A stretch of 64,000 nt of DNA from Nonlabens xylanidelens (GCF_002934445.1 NZ_PTJE01000009.1:1-64000), one strand, 5' to 3'. Positions 46,021 through 55,658 are shown, numbered from the stretch's first letter. The notes: a model not told the origin generated them from the letters alone. Translations and numbers: made by a program.

Positions 46021-46935
46021 TTAAAGTACAAGTCGCAAACCTAAATTAAAAGTCTCTCCTAGTCCTGTATTATTACCTCTTACAAAGTTAGTATAAAGTG
46101 TCTCTACATTAAGCTCTTTAGTTAATTGATATTTAAGACCACCACCTAATGCCGTAAAATCCTGTTCAAAATTATTTCCTAAATCGATACGTTGCGAGTG
46201 TTGTGCTAGTGCGAGAATAGTAAATTTAGAAGACGGGAAATAACTCAAGAATATACCTGGTGTTAAGTTTAAACTGTTATTTGCAAAACTACCATCTACT
46301 TGTACACCATCGCTATTAAACTCTGCATCTTTACCTAAGCTGAATTCAGAATTCAACTCAGCAAATATTTGCCAGTCTTTACTTGGGAAAGTGTAATCGT
46401 AGAAAAATCTATTCTGAATACGGAAACTTTTCTGAGCTAGAAAAACACCATCCTTTACCTCATCTTTAACGAGCGGTATAAACACAGAACTCTGAATAGA
46501 AAAATTATTTATAGATTCAAAAGGAACGAATTTTACAGAAGGTGCAAATGCAGTAAGACCAGATGCTCGCTCACCTTCTATATTCTGAAAACGTAAAGTT
46601 TCTAACGGCCATTTATCTCTTATTACATTACTACGCAATTCTAGAATTACACCTACATTCCATTTCTTATTATTACCTACTCCGGTATATGCCTCTAGAG
46701 TAGAAGTAAAAAATGTCTGTCTTGCTTCTCTCCCATCACTGAAGGTACTTTCTGTCTGAGTATAAAGGTTATTGAACCACTTTATATCATATTGTCCTTT
46801 ACCTATCAACTTTGATGGTGTTAGTGTCTGTATTACAGACCCTTCTTCTTCACTACTCTCTTGTGCCTGTACATTTACGCATAAAGAAATTACAAATGCT
46901 GCAAGCAGCCATAAGTTGGTTGTTTGAATTTTCAT
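46021..46935 (-). CDS. Outer-membrane beta-barrel-like protein
   Basis: From ATG 46935 the protein has a signal peptide (about 1-24, cleavage near VQAQ) and about 280 residues of alternating beta-strands such as WQIFAELNSEFSLG, FTILALAQHSQRIDLG and ETFNLGLRLVL ending with an outer-membrane-like C terminus. I recognise no named family beyond a barrel-like transporter. An earlier in-frame ATG at 46998 would overlap the DUF547 gene and give a charged leader, which is unlikely. It sits between the DUF547 and BamA-like genes. Confidence 0.8.
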   Translation of the reverse strand: MKIQTTNLWLLAAFVISLCVNVQAQESSEEEGSVIQTLTPSKLIGKGQYDIKWFNNLYTQTESTFSDGREARQTFFTSTLEAYTGVGNNKKWNVGVILELRSNVIRDKWPLETLRFQNIEGERASGLTAFAPSVKFVPFESINNFSIQSSVFIPLVKDEVKDGVFLAQKSFRIQNRFFYDYTFPSKDWQIFAELNSEFSLGKDAEFNSDGVQVDGSFANNSLNLTPGIFLSYFPSSKFTILALAQHSQRIDLGNNFEQDFTALGGGLKYQLTKELNVETLYTNFVRGNNTGLGETFNLGLRLVL

Positions 46936-46939
46936 GGTT

Positions 46940-47647
46940 TTATTTTTTATTGATTTTCCAGTTATATGGGTAATATGTGATTTTTGTTTTAGCGGCAAAA
47001 GGCTCTTTTCTATACTTATTTATAAAATCTATAGTTTTGCCATCTTGCTCAAAGTCTGCCTTGTACCATTCAAATATTTGAGATACTGCTACTTTCTTAC
47101 CTGGCTTTATAAATTTATCGTTATTAATTGCAAGCTTAGTCTGTTGCTCTAATTGTGCATTTAGTGTAGCCGGCAAATAAGCCTTAGATATTAAAGGTGG
47201 ACAACCTACAGCGCCACAAACTAATACAAAATGAAATCTTGCATCCTTAAATTTTGCACGCAGCATCTTATTCTCAATATCATTTAAAGTAATGTTCTCA
47301 CCAGCGATGGAGTACTTTGTCTTATCAAAAAAACCAGACTTATCTAGTGGCGAAGAAATAGGATAATTATCTACCAGACCTTTTATTACATGTAGATTAT
47401 AAGCATTAATCCAGAATGCTTGAAAATCACTCGCACTAGATGTCTTAACTCTGATCTCCTGAGATAAAGAAACTAATTGATCTAATTCACTTCTATCAGC
47501 ATGTATAGCGCTATAATCTACTCTACCACTTTTTACATGTTTCCCTAAAAAGGAATCTAGTTTACTGTGAAAAGAACTTAAATTCTGTGCGGTTCCCGTA
47601 CTTGCTATGAGCAGTATTATTAAGAAACTATATAATTGGTTTTTCAT
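46940..47647 (-). CDS. DUF547-domain secreted protein
   Basis: From ATG 47647 the protein has a signal peptide (MKNQLYSFLIILLIASTGTA) and the DUF547 core: FQAFWINAYNLHVIKGLVDNYP, TLNDIENKMLRAKFKDARFHFVLVCGAVGCPPL. The WINAYN and GCPPL motifs suggest a catalytic or binding site, but the function is unknown. It leads the three-gene envelope run. An ATG at 47665 is 6 codons earlier and also possible. Confidence 0.88.
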   Translation of the reverse strand: MKNQLYSFLIILLIASTGTAQNLSSFHSKLDSFLGKHVKSGRVDYSAIHADRSELDQLVSLSQEIRVKTSSASDFQAFWINAYNLHVIKGLVDNYPISSPLDKSGFFDKTKYSIAGENITLNDIENKMLRAKFKDARFHFVLVCGAVGCPPLISKAYLPATLNAQLEQQTKLAINNDKFIKPGKKVAVSQIFEWYKADFEQDGKTIDFINKYRKEPFAAKTKITYYPYNWKINKK

Positions 47648-47881
47648 GTTTTTAATTTTTATCAAAATTAGACTTGTTTGTTATAATTAGCGTTCTTTAA
47701 GTTATCATTTAAACTTCAAGTATTATCACAAGAGTATAACAGTTAGTTACCACCTTACTTATAACGCTAGATTACACTGCAAACATAGTTTCATATACCG
47801 GTTGCTATTTGACATATTATGCCTTTACGATGCTATATTTTTCCCGTTTAATGGTTTATGACTATGTAATTTTAAGATACA

Positions 47882-47897
47882 CGCTTTCGCGAAAGCG
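47882..47897. repeat. Palindrome copy in the spacer before DUF547
   Basis: A perfect 16-mer, about 35 bp from the terminator of the MBL gene. Confidence 0.95.
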
Positions 47898-47931
47898 AGA
47901 ACAACACCATCAATATCACATATTAAGACAT

Positions 47932-47967
47932 AAAAAAAAGGGAAACACTACTAGAGCATTTCCCTTT
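47932..47967 (-). terminator. Terminator of the MBL-fold lipoprotein gene
   Basis: GGGAAA / TTTCCC stem with a long A-run on the plus strand, giving a T-run on the minus strand. Confidence 0.75.
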
Positions 47968-47992
47968 TATTTTAAAGCTTAAAAATCCTAAA

Positions 47993-48793
47993 CTATTCTG
48001 TAGCTGCAGGATACCAGTCTAGAAGAGTTACCTCTATATCACTGTTGGTATCATTAATCATTTGTTTAAATTTTTCTACATCTTGAAAACCGTCTGTACC
48101 GCGGTAGTGATATGGCACTACTTCTTTAGGCTGAAATTCTAAAACAGCATTTGCCGCCTGATCTATGTCCATAGTGTATGGTAAATTCATACATACAAAA
48201 GCTTTGTCTATATTTTTCAAAGCTCTCATTTCTGGAATATCTTCCGTATCGCCAGATATATAGATACGGTATCCGTTTTTCTCTAGCACATATCCATTAC
48301 CTCTACCTTTTACATGTTTATCTAATCGACCTTCAGTAAGGTTATACATAGGTATCGCTTCTATAGTTAATTCATTAACCGTAGTAGTATCACCATTATT
48401 AAGTACAAATGCATCCTGATCTTCTTTAATCTTTTCATTTACAGCGCTAGGCACAACTAGCTCTGTACCGTCAGTTCTTACTGCCGCTAGAGTTTCTGCA
48501 TTGAGATGATCTCCATGAATATCTGTTACTAGAACAAGGTCTGCGGCAGGCATTCCTTCAAAGGCAGCAGCGCCACCTATTGGGTCTATATAAATAATTT
48601 GCCCATTCCAGTCCAGTACAAATGTAGCGTGTGATATAGGTGTCACTTTTACATCATTAGTCTTAACAGCATCCTTCATATCTACTTGCTCCATCGTAGA
48701 AGTTGCGTCTTCTATAATTGTTTCTTCCTTGTTTTCTTTACAAGAGATTGCCATTATAGAAACAGCTGTTAATGTGATCCATACTTTTTTCAT
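47993..48793 (-). CDS. MBL-fold (UlaG-like) lipoprotein hydrolase
   Basis: From ATG 48793 the protein has a lipoprotein signal ending in MAISC and a metallo-beta-lactamase fold: TFVLDWNGQIIYIDPIGG, VTDIHGDHLNAETL, RGNGYVLEKNGYRIYISGDTEDIPEM and VVPYHYRG. The first metal motif reads DxHxDH; the first His of HxHxDH is an Asp. Metal binding may still be possible, as this variant occurs in UlaG-like proteins I recall. Substrate is unknown. An earlier ATG at 48817 is less likely because it moves the signal inward. Confidence 0.87.
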   Translation of the reverse strand: MKKVWITLTAVSIMAISCKENKEETIIEDATSTMEQVDMKDAVKTNDVKVTPISHATFVLDWNGQIIYIDPIGGAAAFEGMPAADLVLVTDIHGDHLNAETLAAVRTDGTELVVPSAVNEKIKEDQDAFVLNNGDTTTVNELTIEAIPMYNLTEGRLDKHVKGRGNGYVLEKNGYRIYISGDTEDIPEMRALKNIDKAFVCMNLPYTMDIDQAANAVLEFQPKEVVPYHYRGTDGFQDVEKFKQMINDTNSDIEVTLLDWYPAATE

Positions 48794-49056
48794 CGTTTCT
48801 TTTTTTAAGTAAATCAAATTTAAGAACAGTACAATTGGTTTTACATAAAAAAAACTAAAATGATTGATTCAACAACTAACACTTTAAGATTAAGTAAGAT
48901 AAACACATTCTATAAACCTTAAATTAAAATAGATAACCATTCTATAACTTTAAACAGGGCGATCGATAACAAATTTGTAAAACAAGCTTCATCTTGAGTT
49001 CTCATGTTTTAAATCAGTTAAAAATAAATTTGGCCAACTAAAAAACAACTAATAAA

Positions 49057-50523
49057 ATGAAAACAAAATCTTTACTTTTTGCTGCTGCAGGAATAATAGG
49101 ACTAACAGCATGTAATGATGACGATAATCAAGTTATCAATCCACAAGCTGAAAACGTAGAATTAAGAGCACACTCAATTACACCTAATTTCTTAAAAACT
49201 ACTTCAGATTTTTCTTCTGTAAATGTTTACCCTATACTTTCCAGTGAAGATCAACTAACAGAAACTCCAGAATTCGTTTACGGTTCTATGGCAGACGGTC
49301 TAGGATTAATTTATAATGCAGACCAGCAAGACTACACTCTAATTAACAATATAGAAGCTGACTATTCTATAGCACGTATAACATTAGATAACACATTTAA
49401 ACCAGTTGCTGGAGAATATATATTAAATGAAGAAGCAACAGGTTCTACAGCACAATGCTCTGGTTCTTTAATTACAGTAGATGAGCATGGTTTCGGTCCT
49501 CTTTACCTTTCTGGTGGAGAATGGGGTGGCGCATCAAAAGGTGTTTTTGCAACTGAAATCACTAAACACACTTCTTCCAGAATGTTTCCAGAAATGCTTA
49601 CCGCAATGGGACAGTGGAGTACAGAAAACGCAGTAGCAATAGGTAAAGATGCTTATGATGATAAAACTGTAGTATTTATAGGTGATGACCACTCAGATAA
49701 CAACACACCATCTGGACAGTTAGGTATGTATGTAGGTGATCGTGGTGATTTATACAATGGTAGTGTTTATGGTTTAAAAGTAGATACTGCAGGCATCAAC
49801 TTTGAGATGGATATGGTAGAAGGACAGTCTTATGACGCTTCTTTTGTTGAATTAACAGAAAAAAACATAGACCTACTAGATGCTGAGGCAAAAACTAAAG
49901 GCGTTATGGGCTTTTCTAGACTAGAAGACATAGACTGGAGACGTGGCGATGACGGTAATCAAAGAGAGATTTACTTTGCAGTAACTGGACGTAAACAAGA
50001 CGCTCTAGTAGGTAAAGGGTCTTTATACGGTCGTGTATATAAGGTAGAATTAAATGAAACTGATCCTACTGGACCTGCAAAAATTACTTGCGTTCTAGAT
50101 GGTGATAAAATAGGTGGCGCTGCATGGGGTTTCCATAGTCCAGATAACATTCTTGTGACAGAGAACTATGCTTATATTCAAGAAGATCCTAATGGTTATT
50201 TTGATGATGCTGTAAGAAATCACTACGCTAGATTATATCAATATAATTTAAACACTGGTGAACTTAAAGTAGTCTTAGAATGTGACCAGGTTAGTGCAAC
50301 TGCAGCAGGAATAGGTAGTGAAACAAGTGTATGGGAAATAACTGGAATGATAGACGTATCTGAACAGGTAGGAATAGACGGTACTTTTATGGTAGTTACC
50401 CAAAATCACGGTTGGGAGCCTGCAGACGGTAGTTCTTTTTCTGACCCTAATGCGGTAACTAACGTTGCTAGCAGTAGAAAAGAAGGTAGTATGTTATATG
50501 TTCTAACTGGATTAGATAGATAA
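49057..50523 (+). CDS. PhoX/DUF839-like lipoprotein phosphatase
   Basis: The 488-residue protein has a lipoprotein signal (GLTAC) and an acidic linker. The family block GFSRLEDIDWRRG matches the PhoX motif with the metal-binding Glu and Asp, and SVWEITGMIDVS and HSPDNILVTENYAYIQEDPNG follow. PhoX enzymes release phosphate from organic esters using iron and calcium. It is followed after one base by a cytochrome c peroxidase gene whose first codons contain a terminator-like hairpin. Confidence 0.85.
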   Translation: MKTKSLLFAAAGIIGLTACNDDDNQVINPQAENVELRAHSITPNFLKTTSDFSSVNVYPILSSEDQLTETPEFVYGSMADGLGLIYNADQQDYTLINNIEADYSIARITLDNTFKPVAGEYILNEEATGSTAQCSGSLITVDEHGFGPLYLSGGEWGGASKGVFATEITKHTSSRMFPEMLTAMGQWSTENAVAIGKDAYDDKTVVFIGDDHSDNNTPSGQLGMYVGDRGDLYNGSVYGLKVDTAGINFEMDMVEGQSYDASFVELTEKNIDLLDAEAKTKGVMGFSRLEDIDWRRGDDGNQREIYFAVTGRKQDALVGKGSLYGRVYKVELNETDPTGPAKITCVLDGDKIGGAAWGFHSPDNILVTENYAYIQEDPNGYFDDAVRNHYARLYQYNLNTGELKVVLECDQVSATAAGIGSETSVWEITGMIDVSEQVGIDGTFMVVTQNHGWEPADGSSFSDPNAVTNVASSRKEGSMLYVLTGLDR

Positions 50524-50524
50524 G

Positions 50525-52357
50525 ATGACACTATTTTACTTAAATGTAATAAAGAAGACCTGCTTTACCGCAGGTCTTCTCTTATTAATGATATCTTGTA
50601 AACAAGAGTCACCTCAATACGTTACACAAGTAGAGCTGCAGCCCTCTTTACAACTGCAAGAACTATTTATCAATGACCTTACCACGTGCAACAGCTATAT
50701 AGATTCTCTTAAATCAACGACTCATACAGACAGCTTAAAATTCTATTTTAAAAAAGCACGTGTAGAGTTCAAAAAGATGGAACCTATTCTATCTTTTCAA
50801 GATTTAAATAATTATAATTTTTTAAACGCTCCTAATATTGTTAAAGTAGAAGAAGAAGATCTTACTGATATAAAAATCAGCAACCCTAGTAGCTTTCAGA
50901 CACTAGAAGAAAACATCTTTAGCGATGCTCCAGACGTTGCATCTATTCATAATACAGCTGCTAAATTACAGTCTAGATTACAGGTTCTAATAAGAAATAC
51001 CGACATAAAATTTTTTAAACCTTACCACGTTTTATGGTTGATACGTAAACAGTTTATACGCACCGCGACTACTGGGGTAACCGGTTTTGACTCACCTGTT
51101 TTAGAAAACAGTTTGATGGATGCTGTTACCGCTTTCGCGAAAGCGGAACAAATATTAAACCTTTATGATCATAACTTTAAAAACGACCAATTAAAAAGAA
51201 CCTGGAAGCAAAAATTCCAAGATTCAAAAGAATTCCTAGAAGCTAGTAACTTTGAGGAATTTAATAGGTATGAATTCATAAAACTACACATAGATCCCAT
51301 GTTGGTATTATGGAACAAAACCGCAAAAGACTGGCAGGTGCAATTCCCTTTACAAATGGCCATAGATAATAACGCCACTAGCTTATTCTCTAAAGAAGCT
51401 CTCTCTATAGATTATTTTGCAGGGCATAAAGTAACACCATTAACAGAGGATAAAATAGCTTTAGGAAAACGTCTTTTTAATGATAATCAATTATCTACTT
51501 CTAAAGAAATAAGCTGTGCCACTTGCCATAAAAGTGATATCGCTTTTACTGACGGACTAGCCATACCCAAAGGTCTTACTCGCAATAGTCCTAGCCTCAC
51601 CTACAGCTCTTATCAACAAGATTTTTTCTATGATAAAAGAGCCGGTAGTCTAGAAGGACAAATAGTATCTGTTATTAATAATACACAAGAATTTCATTCA
51701 GATTTAAAACGCTTTACAGAGCATATTAATGAAGATGCAGAATACATAACAGCCTTTAAAACCGCTTACAACACTACTATCGATCAAAATACGGTAAGAA
51801 CAGCTATCGCAAATTATGTGCGCAGCCTTAATTATTGGAATTCAAAATGGGATCGCAATATCAGAAATGAGGTCAATACGCTTACCTATTCAGAAATTAA
51901 TGGTTTTAACCTCTTTAATGGTAAAGCAAAATGTGCTACCTGTCATTTTGCCCCTGTATTTAACGGTACCGTTCCACCAGATTTTATGGAAACCGAATTA
52001 GAACACTTAGGTGTACCTACAAAATCTGTGACCGAAAATGCTGTTATTGATAAAGATCTAGGAAGATTTAATGTCTATAAAACAGAGAATAGAAAACACT
52101 TCTTTAAAACACCTAGCCTTAGAAATGTAGCTATTACTGGACCATATATGCATAATGGAGCATACAACACTCTAGAAGAGGTTATTGAATTTTACGATCT
52201 AGGTGGCGGTTATGGAATAGGCATTACAGATCAAGAATACCAGACGCTCGCGACAGACCCATTGAACTTAACAGATCAGGAAAAAACAGATCTTATTAAT
52301 TTCATGAATACACTGACTGACGAAGAGTTTTTAAAAGAATCCTACACAACTAAGTAG
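50525..52357 (+). CDS. Di-heme cytochrome c peroxidase lipoprotein (MauG/CcpA type)
   Basis: The 610-residue protein has a lipoprotein signal ending in LMISC, an N-terminal helical region of about 230 residues that resembles imelysin-type domains, and a C-terminal peroxidase domain with two heme sites, CATCHKSD and CATCHFAP, followed by PYMHNGAYNTLEEVIEFYD, where the Met is a likely heme ligand. It detoxifies peroxide or acts on partner proteins in the periplasm. It is 1 bp after the PhoX-like gene. A palindrome copy encodes AFAKAE in the helical part. Confidence 0.9.
   Translation: MTLFYLNVIKKTCFTAGLLLLMISCKQESPQYVTQVELQPSLQLQELFINDLTTCNSYIDSLKSTTHTDSLKFYFKKARVEFKKMEPILSFQDLNNYNFLNAPNIVKVEEEDLTDIKISNPSSFQTLEENIFSDAPDVASIHNTAAKLQSRLQVLIRNTDIKFFKPYHVLWLIRKQFIRTATTGVTGFDSPVLENSLMDAVTAFAKAEQILNLYDHNFKNDQLKRTWKQKFQDSKEFLEASNFEEFNRYEFIKLHIDPMLVLWNKTAKDWQVQFPLQMAIDNNATSLFSKEALSIDYFAGHKVTPLTEDKIALGKRLFNDNQLSTSKEISCATCHKSDIAFTDGLAIPKGLTRNSPSLTYSSYQQDFFYDKRAGSLEGQIVSVINNTQEFHSDLKRFTEHINEDAEYITAFKTAYNTTIDQNTVRTAIANYVRSLNYWNSKWDRNIRNEVNTLTYSEINGFNLFNGKAKCATCHFAPVFNGTVPPDFMETELEHLGVPTKSVTENAVIDKDLGRFNVYKTENRKHFFKTPSLRNVAITGPYMHNGAYNTLEEVIEFYDLGGGYGIGITDQEYQTLATDPLNLTDQEKTDLINFMNTLTDEEFLKESYTTK
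50553..50580 (+). promoter_or_regulatory. Terminator-like hairpin inside the peroxidase signal-peptide codons
   Basis: AGAAGACCTGC (50553-50563), loop TTTACC, then its exact complement (50570-50580), followed by TTA-rich sequence. It starts 30 bp after the PhoX-like stop and lies wholly within codons 10-19 of the peroxidase. It may terminate or attenuate the transcript, or protect the PhoX message end. Confidence 0.6.
51130..51145. repeat. Palindrome copy inside the peroxidase gene
   Basis: A perfect 16-mer read as TAFAKAEQ in the N-terminal helical region. Confidence 0.95.
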
Positions 52358-52370
52358 ATCTAACTTATTC

Positions 52371-52401
52371 AAGAAGCGCAATTCAAAAAATTGCGCTTCT
52401 T
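52371..52401. terminator. Bidirectional terminator between convergent genes
   Basis: AGAAGCGCAATT (52372-52383) and its complement (52389-52400) form a 12-bp stem between the peroxidase and a minus-strand gene. Confidence 0.8.
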
Positions 52402-52403
52402 AT

Positions 52404-52667
52404 CTATTGTTTTAGTATAAAGTAAACAGCTATATATAAAAGTATGCCGACTATAAGCGCTATTATAGAACGCCATATATATTTCTTCTTTAAATCCTCG
52501 AGCAGCAACACACCTAATTCTGAAGATCTATCTCTCCTCTCCATCTTTTGAAACTCTTTTCTAAAAGACGACAGATTCCTTAAAACATAAAGCAACCAGA
52601 AAACAATTAAAAAAACCGGTAAAAACATAAACTGCCATTCTTCAATAAGCGTAGTAGATTGCATCAT
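52404..52667 (-). CDS. Small two-helix membrane protein after hutG
   Basis: The protein has an N-terminal helix (FMFLPVFLIVFWLLYVL), a charged middle (SSFRKEFQKMERRDRSSE) and a C-terminal helix (IIALIVGILLYIAVYFIL). Start at ATG 52667 sits one base after the hutG stop; an ATG at 52682 would overlap hutG by 14 bp. The gene is the last of the hutI-hutG run, and nothing ties it to histidine degradation except position. Function unknown. Confidence 0.7.
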   Translation of the reverse strand: MMQSTTLIEEWQFMFLPVFLIVFWLLYVLRNLSSFRKEFQKMERRDRSSELGVLLLEDLKKKYIWRSIIALIVGILLYIAVYFILKQ

Positions 52668-52668
52668 A

Positions 52669-53688
52669 TTATGGAAGATCATTAACTAGAGTAGCAAGTG
52701 CTTTACCTACCTGATTTGGGTAACCATACTTAGGCGCAGCCTCACAAATATGAATGTATCTAGGTAATCGATTTGATTGTTTAATTATTTCATTAATCAA
52801 ATTTCTCATTTCCTGAAAAGAATACCCCACAGGTGATTGTGCACTAGATGGAAAATTTGCAACGGCATCCATGTCTACTTCTAGAGCAAAATAATCAGAA
52901 TCTATATGCTGTAACGCCATTTTTACTTCTGCATTCACATCCACATATTGATGATTAAACTTACTGTAATCGATAACATCATTCTTACTAATTAGATCAA
53001 TCATGGGCTGGCTCAAATAATTCTCTTGAATCCCTATCATAAAATAAGATTTCAAATATCCTTCTTGAATCGCGTGACTAAAACCGTTACCACTATGCCT
53101 TCCTTTTGCTGCTCTCAAATCTGTATGTGCATCTATATTGATACAGTCTATAGGTCTTGTATAACCAAATGCTCTCAATAAGGGATAACAATTATTATGT
53201 CCTCCACCTATCACCACTGGTATTTTACCAGCTTCTATAATTTTTAATGCAATTTCACTCACACGTTGATCCAGCACCTGTACAAGGTGACTTAATTGTA
53301 TCCTATTATCATGTAGGGAAGAATCTAGACCAGCAGCTCGTGACATAAGATCTTCGGTAATTACATTTCCTAAAACGCAAAATCTATTCACAGCATTTAA
53401 AGATGTATTCTGTAAACCTAGAAAGGAATTTAAAAAAGAAGACCATGCCTCACTCGCTCCTGCTCTACCTAAATTTGCTCGCACTCCTATATCTTCAGGT
53501 ATTCCTATTATAATATAAGTAGCTTTTAAATCAGCTAGATTTTCTAAATCATCACTGATTTCTATTTCTTGGGCATAAGTTCTAGAAGTATCTTCTAATT
53601 CAGAAACACCTTCTTCATTAAGGTCAAATCGCTTAGAAACATATTGATCTAAATTTTCTCTGGTAAATAACTCAAAATGCGACTTCAT
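52669..53688 (-). CDS. hutG: Formimidoylglutamase
   Basis: An arginase-fold hydrolase that turns N-formimidoyl-L-glutamate into glutamate and formamide, the last step of the short histidine degradation route. The manganese motifs are present: GGGHNNCYPLL, NIDAHTDLRAAKGRHSGNGFSHA and EVDMDAVANFPSSAQSPVGY. The 339-residue length is normal. It follows hutI with a 5-bp gap; hutH and hutU are not in this window. Confidence 0.9.
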   Translation of the reverse strand: MKSHFELFTRENLDQYVSKRFDLNEEGVSELEDTSRTYAQEIEISDDLENLADLKATYIIIGIPEDIGVRANLGRAGASEAWSSFLNSFLGLQNTSLNAVNRFCVLGNVITEDLMSRAAGLDSSLHDNRIQLSHLVQVLDQRVSEIALKIIEAGKIPVVIGGGHNNCYPLLRAFGYTRPIDCINIDAHTDLRAAKGRHSGNGFSHAIQEGYLKSYFMIGIQENYLSQPMIDLISKNDVIDYSKFNHQYVDVNAEVKMALQHIDSDYFALEVDMDAVANFPSSAQSPVGYSFQEMRNLINEIIKQSNRLPRYIHICEAAPKYGYPNQVGKALATLVNDLP

Positions 53689-53693
53689 AGACT

Positions 53694-54944
53694 TTAAATA
53701 AATTCACCATCAACAACAACCTGATCAATAATCACCTGACCAAAGTTATAAGGTAGAGCAGCAATACCATCTATATTTTTAAATACCATTAAATTAGCTC
53801 TTTTGCCTATCGTTATACTACCCAACTCATCATGAACTTCTAGCGCATGTGCTGCATTTACAGTCAGCGCATTAAAAGCACGTTGTGGTGTCATTCTCAT
53901 TTTAATACAAGCAAGAGAAAAAACAAAGTTCAAATTACCTGATGGTGTACTACCAGGGTTATAATCACTCGCAAGAGAAACAGCTACATTTTGATCAATC
54001 ATTTCATTCACTGGAGCATAATCTAACCCTAAGAAAAATGAACAACTAGGTAAAGCTGTGGCAATAGTCTTTGCCCCAGATAACGCAGTAAAGTCTTCAT
54101 TTCCCATTACTTCTAGATGGTCTACACTTACCGCACCTGCTTTAACAGCTGCATCTATAGCACCTAATGATGTGAACTGATTCACATGTACCTTAGATTT
54201 AAGACCATAAGCACTACCTGCTTCTATAATACGCAACATTTCATCTACAGTAAAATAATTCTTTTCACAAAACACATCTACATAATCTGCCAGTTGCTCC
54301 TCAGCTATTTTAGGCAGCATTTCTTCAATTATCAACTTAATATATCCTTCACGATTTTCTTTGTACTTGACCGGAAAAGCGTGTGCTCCCAAGAATGTAG
54401 CTTTAATAGGTATGATACAATTATTACTAGTACCACTTTTTTTCAATCGTGATATAACTCTTAAAATTTTTAATTCGCTTTCTACACTTAAGCCATAACC
54501 ACTTTTAATCTCTATAGCAGTTGTTCCTTGCGCCACTACATTATCCAGCCTCAGGCGTGCTTGTTCATAAAGCTCATCTTCCGTCATTTTCTCTAACGAT
54601 GCAGCACTATTTAAAATCCCTCCACCACGAGCAGCTATTTCTTCATAAGTAAGACCATGGATTCTATCCTCAAATTCTCGCTCGCGTGTAGCTGCAAAAA
54701 CTAAATGGGTATGACTATCGACATATCCAGGTGTGATGATTTTATCCGTACAATCATAAACCTCTTCTGCAGGATGTGGTAAAAAGTCGTCCATGCTCCC
54801 ATAATCCTTAATTAAACCATCTTCTAGCCATAAATAAGCATTTTTAATAGACGGTAAATCATCCATCTCTTTCCCTCGTAAAGGTTCATTGGTATGTTCC
54901 CTTACTTGTAATAGTTCTTTTATATTGGTAAATAGTATACTCAT
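53694..54944 (-). CDS. hutI: Imidazolonepropionase
   Basis: An amidohydrolase that opens imidazolone-propionate to formiminoglutamate. The metal and substrate sites are seen: DSHTHLVFAATREREFEDRIHGLTYEEIAARGGGI, SGYGLSVESELK, SKVHVNQFTSLGAI and ASDYNPGSTPSGNLNF. Length is 416 residues. It begins the hutI-hutG run and probably makes the substrate used by the next gene product. Position and strand agree with an operon. Confidence 0.95.
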   Translation of the reverse strand: MSILFTNIKELLQVREHTNEPLRGKEMDDLPSIKNAYLWLEDGLIKDYGSMDDFLPHPAEEVYDCTDKIITPGYVDSHTHLVFAATREREFEDRIHGLTYEEIAARGGGILNSAASLEKMTEDELYEQARLRLDNVVAQGTTAIEIKSGYGLSVESELKILRVISRLKKSGTSNNCIIPIKATFLGAHAFPVKYKENREGYIKLIIEEMLPKIAEEQLADYVDVFCEKNYFTVDEMLRIIEAGSAYGLKSKVHVNQFTSLGAIDAAVKAGAVSVDHLEVMGNEDFTALSGAKTIATALPSCSFFLGLDYAPVNEMIDQNVAVSLASDYNPGSTPSGNLNFVFSLACIKMRMTPQRAFNALTVNAAHALEVHDELGSITIGKRANLMVFKNIDGIAALPYNFGQVIIDQVVVDGEFI

Positions 54945-54962
54945 ATTTAAAAAATTAACTTA

Positions 54963-55526
54963 TTAAAAATTAAATTTTGATTTAATTTTTTTCCAAATGG
55001 AATTATCATTCTTTGCAGTTTTTTTGATTTCGATATATTTTTTTATTTTATCGAATTCAAAATATCTTGTTTCACCTTGATAAATCGATGATTCAAATGC
55101 TCCCACTATTTTCTGATCATCTTCAAATACTGCAGACACACCATAGATGGAATTTAAATTTTTTATTTCAATCAGTTCATAATTCATATTTAAAATGTAA
55201 AAAGCTGACCAATCAACTAACAAACATTCCTGATTATTTATCTTAGAAATAAAAATAACGTTATCCAGATTAATTTTTGATTTCAGAGAGTTAGAATCAT
55301 TATCAATTACATAACCTATTCCTCCAGCAATTATTACAACTTTACCTTCATCTTGTTCTAAAATCGACCTAACTTCAGATTCGCCACATTCGAAACTACC
55401 TCTCCAAATAGAATGATCAGATTTTTGAAACTCCACCCACATATTAACTGGCATGATTCTTCCAAAATGATATTCAGGTGTAGAATCAGAAATTGGTACA
55501 ACATTTAATTCTTCAGCATAACTCAT
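54963..55526 (-). CDS. Hypothetical soluble protein upstream of hutI
   Basis: The 187-residue protein is A+T-rich in coding sequence and has no signal peptide. The middle contains EQDEGKVVIIAGGIGYVIDNDSN and LLVDWSAFYILNMNYELIEIKNL, giving alternating beta strands. No domain is recognised; shapes of this sort occur in small immunity-like or SMI1-like proteins, but I cannot support that. It ends 18 bp before hutI, yet may have its own promoter. Function is unknown. Confidence 0.7.
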   Translation of the reverse strand: MSYAEELNVVPISDSTPEYHFGRIMPVNMWVEFQKSDHSIWRGSFECGESEVRSILEQDEGKVVIIAGGIGYVIDNDSNSLKSKINLDNVIFISKINNQECLLVDWSAFYILNMNYELIEIKNLNSIYGVSAVFEDDQKIVGAFESSIYQGETRYFEFDKIKKYIEIKKTAKNDNSIWKKIKSKFNF

Positions 55527-55658
55527 TTTTAATTTCTTATAAAGATGTGAAGATAATTAACTCATTAAAAAAATACTATTATTATTTACTAGTTAGACAA
55601 TTATATATTTCACTTTTAATTTACATTTAGCAAGAACTATCTTATTAATTTCGGCAAC

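Larger units (their letters stand above)
47648..47992. other. Spacer with terminator and palindrome
   Basis: No gene is seen. It contains a candidate -7 element (TAATTTTG on the minus strand, 47670-47663), one palindrome copy and the terminator of the MBL gene. Confidence 0.5.
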
